A program made the translations under genes and the position numbers. Under the pieces are notes generated by a model. That model had not been told where the DNA came from. It did not search any database and saw only the letters and a list, made by a program, of their open reading frames with translations. From Erythrobacter aureus (GTDB lineage Bacteria; Pseudomonadota; Alphaproteobacteria; Sphingomonadales; Sphingomonadaceae): 64,000 bases of DNA. Within the stretch, counting starts at the first letter, position 1. Every line of letters starts with the position of its first letter. Positions 58,410 to 64,000 of this stretch are shown piece after piece. Location: contig NZ_CP031357.1 in the NCBI RefSeq assembly GCF_003355455.1, positions 1,156,501 through 1,220,500 on the forward strand. Reading direction: 5' to 3'.

Positions 58410-61280
58410 TTACTCGCTCGCGCCCATTTCCACGCGTTCGACCGGCAGCCCAAGCTGTTCGAGTTGCGGGGCGACGATTTCCGCGTCGCCCACCACGACC
58501 CATACGAACCGATCGGGATCGATCGCCGCGCGAGCTGCGGCATCGAGGCTTTCGGTCGTCTGCGCACGATAGCGGTTCGCCAAACGTTCGTAATGATCGT
58601 CCGGACGACCGTAGAGCGCATTGGTCTGCATAGCCCGCAGGATCGCGCCGGACGTTTCGAACTGGCCGGGCAATTCGCCGATCTCCGCGGTCACTATCCG
58701 GGTCAGTTCCTCGTCGCTGACACCGTTGGTGCCCAGAAACTCGCTCGTTTCGCGAATGAGTTCGGCCAGTGCATCGCCGGTACGGTCTGCCTGAACCGGC
58801 GCGCGCACGGTGTAGGCAACGGCCTTCTCGTTGGTCAGCGGAGCGCCCCGGACACCATAGCTCCACCCCTTCGCCTCGCGCAGGTTCATATTGAGCCGGG
58901 CGAGGAAGTTCCCGCCAAGTGCATTGTTGGCATTGAGGAAATCGACATAGGTTTCGTCACGCGCATCGGCCGGGGTCATCTGACCGCCATAGATGTAGCT
59001 CTGCGGCGAATTGGGCCGGTCGACCAGGACGATACGGCTGGCTTCGGCTTCTTTCGGTTGGGTTGCGAAGGCTTTTTCACCCTTGGCAACCGTCGGCGCC
59101 TGCCAATCGCCGAACACGGCATCGAGCGCGGTCACGATTTCGTCGATCGGCCGATCGGAAACCACGAACACCTCGCCATTGTCGGGCCGGATCCAGCGGT
59201 TCTTGAACCCGGTGATGTCGTCCCGCGTGATCGAGCGGAGCGAGGCCACCGTTCCATTGCCCGGCCCCGCATAAGGGCTGTTCTCGCCATAAATCAGCGG
59301 AGCCGCCGTACGCGCCGCAATCGATGCGGGTGTGCGCAGTTCCTGCTCGACACCGGTGATCTGCTGGGCGCGCACGCGCTCGACCTCTGCGGAATCGAAT
59401 GCCGGGTTGCGCACGATATCGGACAAGAGCTCGAGCGAGGGCACGAGGTTGGCCGACAGGGCGGAAAGCGTGAAGCTGGACCGATCGGCCCCTCCGCCTA
59501 ACGAAACATCCGCTCCCAAGCGCTCGCCCGTTTCGGCAATCTCGCGTGAACTCAGGCTGGTCGTGCCTTCTTCGAACAGGCCCAGCGTAAGGCTTTCCAA
59601 GCCGCGCTTGTCCAGCGGATCGGCGGCGCTGCCGGCGTCGAAGGACAGGGTGACGTAAGTCGCCGGAACGGCATCGCGCATCGCGTAATGGAGCGTCATG
59701 CCGTTGGCGAGCGTCCGGTGCTCGACATCGGGAAAGTCGAGTTCGGCGATAGAAGCGATCGGCGGGGCCGGCCTTACCTGCGTGACGGTTATCTCGTCGT
59801 CGGCGGCTTCGCTTGCGGAACCCCCGTCGCTTGCGGCAACGCTGGCGGCTTCTTCATAGTCCGCATCGCGCTCGCCCGGCTCGAGGACCAAGGTCATGGC
59901 CGGCCGCGTCATCCAACGCTGCATCGCGGCCTGCACTTCGGCAGGAGTGAGCGTCGCCAGAATCTCGAACTGACGGGCGTAGAAATCGGGGTCGTCGGCC
60001 AGCACCTCGCCCGAAGCGAGCGTAACCGCTTTGCCGCCGCGGCCACCGACCTGTTCGAGCCCGCGGATGGTGTCCGCCACCGAACTGGTCGCTGCCCGGC
60101 GGACTTCGTCTTCGGTCGGGCCTTCGGCGATGAACTGATCGACCAGTTCGTTGAGGCGCCGTTCCACCAGCGCCGCATCGGCATCGGGAGCGGCGGTGGC
60201 GGAAACGGTGAGAATGCCGACGCGCTGGAAGGCATAATTGCCGCCCGAAACGCCCACGGCGATCTTCTCGTCGCGCACCAGCGCATTGTCGAGACGGCTC
60301 GACGACAGGCCGCCGAGGATCTGTGCCCCGACGGTGAGCGCCGTCAACTCGCGGTCCGAAATGCCGGGCGCGGTCCAGTATTTGTTGATGCTGGTCGCCG
60401 CGACCTGATCGCGCATGACGGTGCGGACATCCTCGGCAAGCTCGGGAATATTGGCCTGGGCGGGATTGTTCACCGGGCCGCGCGCGATGGGGCCGAAATA
60501 TTTTTCGACCAGCGGGCGTGCTTCGGCTGCCGATACATCACCCGCGAGAACCACCGTGGCGTTGTTCGGGCCGTACTTGTCGCGGAACCAGTCCCGCACG
60601 TCTTCCATGCTGGCGCTGTCGAGATCCGCCATCGAACCGATCGGCGTATGGTCATAAGGGTGCGGGGCGGGGAAAAGCGTTTCGACGATTTCATAGAAGA
60701 TCAGGCCGCCGGGCTGATTATCGCCCTGACGCTTCTCGTTCTGGACCACGCCGCGCTGATTATCGAGCTTGGCTTGTGTAACCGCGCCGAGCAAATAGCC
60801 CATACGGTCGCTTTCGAGCCACAGCGCACGTTCGAGCGCGGGTGTCGGCACGGTCTGGAAATAGTTCGTCCGGTCGAAATTCGTCGTGCCGTTATAATCG
60901 GTGGCACCCATTTCCTGGAGATACTGGAAATAGTCGTTGGGTGCGTTTTCCGACCCGTTGAACATCAGATGTTCGAACAGATGCGCAAAACCCGATTTGC
61001 CTTCGGGCTCGTCCTTCGAACCGACATTGTACCACACGGCGACCGCGACGACGGGCGCCTTGCGGTCGGTATGGACGATGACGTCGAGCCCGTTATCGAG
61101 CGTGAATTTCTCGTAGGGAATGTCGACTTCGTCGACTAGCTCGGTCAGCGCGGCCGGTTCCGCGTCAGCGGCAGTTGTTTGCGCATGGGCGGCAGGGGCG
61201 ATGCCCAGACCAGGAGTTGTGGCGCCCATGCCCAGGGCTAGGGCGAAAATGCTGGCGGTCAGAAAATGCTGTCTGCGCAT
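58410..61280 (-). CDS. M16 family (insulinase/pitrilysin-type) zinc peptidase
   Basis: 956-residue exported metallopeptidase with signal peptide (MRRQHFLTASIFALALGMGA...AHAQ). The inverted zinc motif HLFEH is at residues 100-104 with the second M16 domain pair later (SNFxL-type repeats: FRTNYF-like FDRTNYFQTV, then NPLDKRGLESLTLGL). Degrades peptides in the periplasm. Start ATG 61280 begins the signal peptide; it has a GAGGTATC SD. Upstream is the penicillin acylase on the same strand, 26 bases away, so they are probably an operon. Confidence 0.93.
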   Translation of the reverse strand: MRRQHFLTASIFALALGMGATTPGLGIAPAAHAQTTAADAEPAALTELVDEVDIPYEKFTLDNGLDVIVHTDRKAPVVAVAVWYNVGSKDEPEGKSGFAHLFEHLMFNGSENAPNDYFQYLQEMGATDYNGTTNFDRTNYFQTVPTPALERALWLESDRMGYLLGAVTQAKLDNQRGVVQNEKRQGDNQPGGLIFYEIVETLFPAPHPYDHTPIGSMADLDSASMEDVRDWFRDKYGPNNATVVLAGDVSAAEARPLVEKYFGPIARGPVNNPAQANIPELAEDVRTVMRDQVAATSINKYWTAPGISDRELTALTVGAQILGGLSSSRLDNALVRDEKIAVGVSGGNYAFQRVGILTVSATAAPDADAALVERRLNELVDQFIAEGPTEDEVRRAATSSVADTIRGLEQVGGRGGKAVTLASGEVLADDPDFYARQFEILATLTPAEVQAAMQRWMTRPAMTLVLEPGERDADYEEAASVAASDGGSASEAADDEITVTQVRPAPPIASIAELDFPDVEHRTLANGMTLHYAMRDAVPATYVTLSFDAGSAADPLDKRGLESLTLGLFEEGTTSLSSREIAETGERLGADVSLGGGADRSSFTLSALSANLVPSLELLSDIVRNPAFDSAEVERVRAQQITGVEQELRTPASIAARTAAPLIYGENSPYAGPGNGTVASLRSITRDDITGFKNRWIRPDNGEVFVVSDRPIDEIVTALDAVFGDWQAPTVAKGEKAFATQPKEAEASRIVLVDRPNSPQSYIYGGQMTPADARDETYVDFLNANNALGGNFLARLNMNLREAKGWSYGVRGAPLTNEKAVAYTVRAPVQADRTGDALAELIRETSEFLGTNGVSDEELTRIVTAEIGELPGQFETSGAILRAMQTNALYGRPDDHYERLANRYRAQTTESLDAAARAAIDPDRFVWVVVGDAEIVAPQLEQLGLPVERVEMGASE

Positions 61281-61306
61281 GATACCTCGATATTCGATTC
61301 GGTTTT

Positions 61307-63505
61307 TCAATGGGGTTTGACGCTACGGCTTCCGGGCCGGTTCGTCACGGTCTTCCGGCTCGCTGCATTCGCTATCGCATCTTCGCGCCAGAAATTGACC
61401 GGCTTCAAGCGATGCTGGATGAACAGCGTAGCCTGATCGACATAATGCGGCGATGTCGGGCGCGTGGTGGCTGCGCCAAAGGGCTGGATCGATTGCGACC
61501 GCACGCGTTTCCCCGGAGCCCATTCGACGAACTGAATGAAGCTGTCCCCGTGTTTGACCGATAGCCGACCGTCTTCCTCCACCTCCCAGGTGGTCGACGC
61601 GCGCAATGTGTCCGAACCGCCATCCAGGGGCAGGTCGACATCCCCCTGCCGCAGGCGCAGCAGGTCCCCCATGGGCGGATCGATCCGGCCGAAATATGTG
61701 TTGAGATGATCGACCGACCATTCGAGCTGCTCGCGAACGTCGGGCAAGGGCTTGTTCTGATATTCGGCGGACATGAATTCCTTGATCATCAGCAGTGCCA
61801 ACGCATCGCCTGGGCCGACATTGTCGGCGGTGAAGTCCCAGTCGACCAGCAAGGCGCGGGCGCGGCCGAGCTCGCTGTCGGGATCGAGTTCGAGCCGTTC
61901 GAGCGCATCCCACAGGTCGGCGACATATCCTTCGCGCTCGTAGGCAGTATCGTATTTGATCTGCTTCAACCGATCGAGTGTTATCGGCCCATCCTCGCTC
62001 ATCAGCTTCCACGCCCGGCGCGAGCGGTTGGTCTGTTTGAGCTCCACCCCCAGTTCGGGCGGGACGGTGTCCGGCGCCAGATCGCTGCCTTCGCCTGCGG
62101 CGGTGAAGGGCGTGTTGTTGGCATTGTAGAGCCAGCCCGAAGCCGGATTGATATATTTCGGCAGGGCTTCGTAAGATACCGGCGCGTTCCACAATGCCTT
62201 GGGATCGTTGCCAGGCAGGACGCCGCGCCAGTCATATCCCTTGGCCCGATCGGGCAGGGCGGCATTATAGACATAAGCGATATTGCCCCCCTCATCGGCA
62301 TAGATGAAGTTGGTCGAGGGGATATCCATCCGCGCCAGGATAGCCTGCCATTCCTCAAGCGTTTCCGCCTTGTTGAGCCGGTAATAGGCGTCGAGCTGTC
62401 CCAGATTGTCGATCCCGCCATAACGGATGGCGAAAGCACCCCTGTCGTTCTTGATGACCGGGCCGTGGACGCTGCGATATACCGTTCGCCGGACGGGGAG
62501 AACCACCGGCCCGAAGCGCACCGGAAGCGTGACCGTCTCTTCCTCCAGGTCGAGCCAGCGGTCCCCCATGCGATACTTCCTGCCGCTGTCGTCGAGCACC
62601 AGCTTGTACACGTCGGTCATGTCGGGCCGATTGACTGTATTGGTCCAGCCCAGATGTTCGTTATGTCCAAGGAAGGGAAACGGACTGCCGGGGAAATTGG
62701 CGCCGGCATAATGCCAGCCTTCGCCGCTTTGGACCACGAGTTCGTACCACGCCACGCCCCCGCGCCATGGCTGGTGACTGTTGGAGACGAGACGAGTCAC
62801 GCCGTCGCCCGATTTTTCCGGCGCGATCGCAAAGGCGTTCGATCCCGCCAGGGCACCGTCTTCGCCCCAGGGCAATGGGTAGGCGCGGGCCTGGGCGGGG
62901 ATTTCTTCCGCTCCGATGGATGGCCCGAATTCGGGCCAGAGGTCCTCGCCCGCAACCAGCGGTTCGATGGTGTTGTTCAACCCGAAGAAGAAGGGTTGGC
63001 GCAAGGCAAAGCCGGCGGCAACGTCCATGCCGTCAACTGGAAACAGATTTGCGAGCTTGATCTCTTGCGGGTGCGCCTCCGCATAGTCGTTGAGGCCCGT
63101 GGCGTAGGCTTCGAACAGCGCGCGCGTGTCTTCCGGCAGGTCGGGGTAGTTTCGTTCCGCAGTCCCGCGCGCATCGAGCAGGTGGTAGACATAGTCCACC
63201 GCCGCGCCATCGGGTCCGGCAATGGCGCCATACCGCCCGCGCGCCATGGCGATGACGTCTTGCAGCGTGAAGAAATCGTCTTCGGAATGGGCAATGGCGA
63301 CACCATAGGCCACGTCGGCATCCCGTTCGCCGTAAATGTGCGGAACACCGAACTCGTCGCGGATGATTTCCGCCGTATAGCTATCGTTCGACTGCGCGAC
63401 ATCGCCCCGCTTGGCGAAGAACGGCTCCCAGGTGGCCAGTCCGACGAATGCCACCAGCACGAGTAGGAGCAGCACAAGGCCGATGCGGCCCAGCAATTTT
63501 GTCAT
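61307..63505 (-). CDS. penicillin acylase family hydrolase (AHL-acylase-like), membrane anchored
   Basis: 732-residue Ntn-hydrolase of the penicillin acylase family. A membrane segment (about 10-25, LVLLLLVLVAFVGLA) leads into the alpha subunit; the autoprocessed nucleophile Ser is S222 in ALAGSNAFAIAP, after which the beta subunit starts. Substrates in this family are N-acyl amino acids, beta-lactams or acyl-homoserine lactones. ATG 63505. Divergent from the DUF87 gene. A quorum-quenching role is possible but untested here. Confidence 0.93.
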   Translation of the reverse strand: MTKLLGRIGLVLLLLVLVAFVGLATWEPFFAKRGDVAQSNDSYTAEIIRDEFGVPHIYGERDADVAYGVAIAHSEDDFFTLQDVIAMARGRYGAIAGPDGAAVDYVYHLLDARGTAERNYPDLPEDTRALFEAYATGLNDYAEAHPQEIKLANLFPVDGMDVAAGFALRQPFFFGLNNTIEPLVAGEDLWPEFGPSIGAEEIPAQARAYPLPWGEDGALAGSNAFAIAPEKSGDGVTRLVSNSHQPWRGGVAWYELVVQSGEGWHYAGANFPGSPFPFLGHNEHLGWTNTVNRPDMTDVYKLVLDDSGRKYRMGDRWLDLEEETVTLPVRFGPVVLPVRRTVYRSVHGPVIKNDRGAFAIRYGGIDNLGQLDAYYRLNKAETLEEWQAILARMDIPSTNFIYADEGGNIAYVYNAALPDRAKGYDWRGVLPGNDPKALWNAPVSYEALPKYINPASGWLYNANNTPFTAAGEGSDLAPDTVPPELGVELKQTNRSRRAWKLMSEDGPITLDRLKQIKYDTAYEREGYVADLWDALERLELDPDSELGRARALLVDWDFTADNVGPGDALALLMIKEFMSAEYQNKPLPDVREQLEWSVDHLNTYFGRIDPPMGDLLRLRQGDVDLPLDGGSDTLRASTTWEVEEDGRLSVKHGDSFIQFVEWAPGKRVRSQSIQPFGAATTRPTSPHYVDQATLFIQHRLKPVNFWREDAIANAASRKTVTNRPGSRSVKPH

Positions 63506-63618
63506 AAAAATCCGTCCTCTGTTGCAACCGGCCTAGCGAGGAGGCGGTCGAGACGCAACGCGATTGGGCAAAACCGCGCCGGGCATGTTCCCCAGCGGGG
63601 ATTCGGCTGGCTAACCAC

Positions 63619-64000
63619 ATGCGAGTGACAGCGCAGATCACCATTGGCCACGAATCTTCCGGCAAGCCGGTCGAGTTCGATATCGAGGAACTCCTCGCCA
63701 CCCGCTTGCTCGTCCAGGGCAATTCGGGCAGCGGCAAGTCGCACCTGATCCGCCGGTTGCTCGAAGAGAGCGCCGGGATGGTCCAGCAGGTGGTGATCGA
63801 TCCGGAAGGCGACTTCCCCTCGCTGGCCGAGGAATTCGGCCATGTGGTGATCGACGGATCGGCCTATTCGCCCGGCGAGATCGAAGCGCTCGCCCGGCGC
63901 ATCCGCGAACACCGCGCCAGCGTCGTGCTCGATCTCGACGGGCTCGAGGTCGAGCAACAGATCCGCTGCGCCGCCCAGTTTCTGACCGCGCTGTTCGATG
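63619..64000 (+). CDS. DUF87/HerA-like ATP-binding protein, truncated by window end
   Basis: Partial gene running off the end; 127 residues are visible. Start ATG 63619 (MRVTAQITIGHESSGKPVEFD). Walker A GNSGSGKSHL and Walker-B-like VVIDPEGDFPSLAEEF mark a DUF87/HerA-type ATPase. A second such ATPase lies at 34053. Divergent from the penicillin acylase gene. Confidence 0.85.
   Translation, partial: MRVTAQITIGHESSGKPVEFDIEELLATRLLVQGNSGSGKSHLIRRLLEESAGMVQQVVIDPEGDFPSLAEEFGHVVIDGSAYSPGEIEALARRIREHRASVVLDLDGLEVEQQIRCAAQFLTALFD

Noticed and set aside
61706..63466. 586-residue forward frame inside the penicillin acylase gene
   Set aside because: Antisense shadow; the reverse gene explains the region fully.

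Overview
The window looks like chromosome of a sphingomonad-type alphaproteobacterium, most likely an Erythrobacteraceae member (inference). The DNA is GC-rich. It carries ChpT of the CtrA phosphorelay, a 301-residue RpoH, a trigger factor with a Lys/Ala tail, a Mla system of the LinKLMN type, an S46 peptidase, a TorF-type porin and a TIGR02186 protein next to a TauE permease. It reads as ordinary core and envelope genome. I see no phage, plasmid, IS transposase, integrase or CRISPR array.

Layout. 0-1 kb: Fur-boxed bfd and bfr (iron storage). 1-4.3 kb: DUF2721, der, a secreted CHAP protein, DUF3297. 4.4-13.7 kb: tRNA-Leu(UAG) and the proteostasis set tig, clpP, clpX, with an inverted block (CPA1 antiporter, secreted amidase, TonB receptor) between tig and clpP. 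13.8-19.6 kb: racemase, CDF metal exporter, mtgA, secreted M20 hydrolase, rpoH, rluD. 19.6-24.6 kb: M67 JAMM peptidase, chpT, a murein amidase, then an unfamiliar compact operon (membrane-tethered LuxR-type HTH, two unknowns, RadC-like JAMM protein, winged helix). 24.8-25.2 kb: RNase P RNA. 25.2-29.6 kb: PPP phosphatase, porin, SIMPL protein, glyoxalase, NhaA.

29.7-34 kb: an NfrB-like membrane glycosyltransferase overlapping a probable outer-membrane partner, then TauE with TIGR02186. 34-36 kb: a HerA/DUF87 ATPase whose 5' end is in another frame across a C7 tract. 36-40.3 kb: queE and valS, with several GC-rich palindromes, one inserted in frame inside valS. 40.4-43.9 kb: a complete Mla/Lin lipid-transport operon. 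43.9-48.2 kb: seven reverse-strand genes with overlaps or very short gaps, crcB to a MOSC protein. 48.4-51 kb: rpsU, an FKBP, DUF4153. 51-54.6 kb: gatC-gatA-small membrane protein-gatB with a palindromic element between gatC and gatA. 54.7-64 kb: secreted or exported hydrolases (S46, M16, penicillin acylase), two small unknowns, and the 5' part of a second DUF87 ATPase running off the end.

The main functional themes are iron storage, proteostasis and heat shock (tig, clpPX, rpoH), cell-envelope maintenance (mtgA, amidase, CHAP, Mla, porin, TonB) and tRNA charging (valS, gatCAB). The best candidates for something undescribed are the NfrB-like pair, the 21.6-24.1 kb regulator/JAMM operon, and the palindromic elements in and around valS and inside the gat operon. 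Start codons were chosen by reading SD sequences, overlaps and signal peptides by eye; no database search was run.
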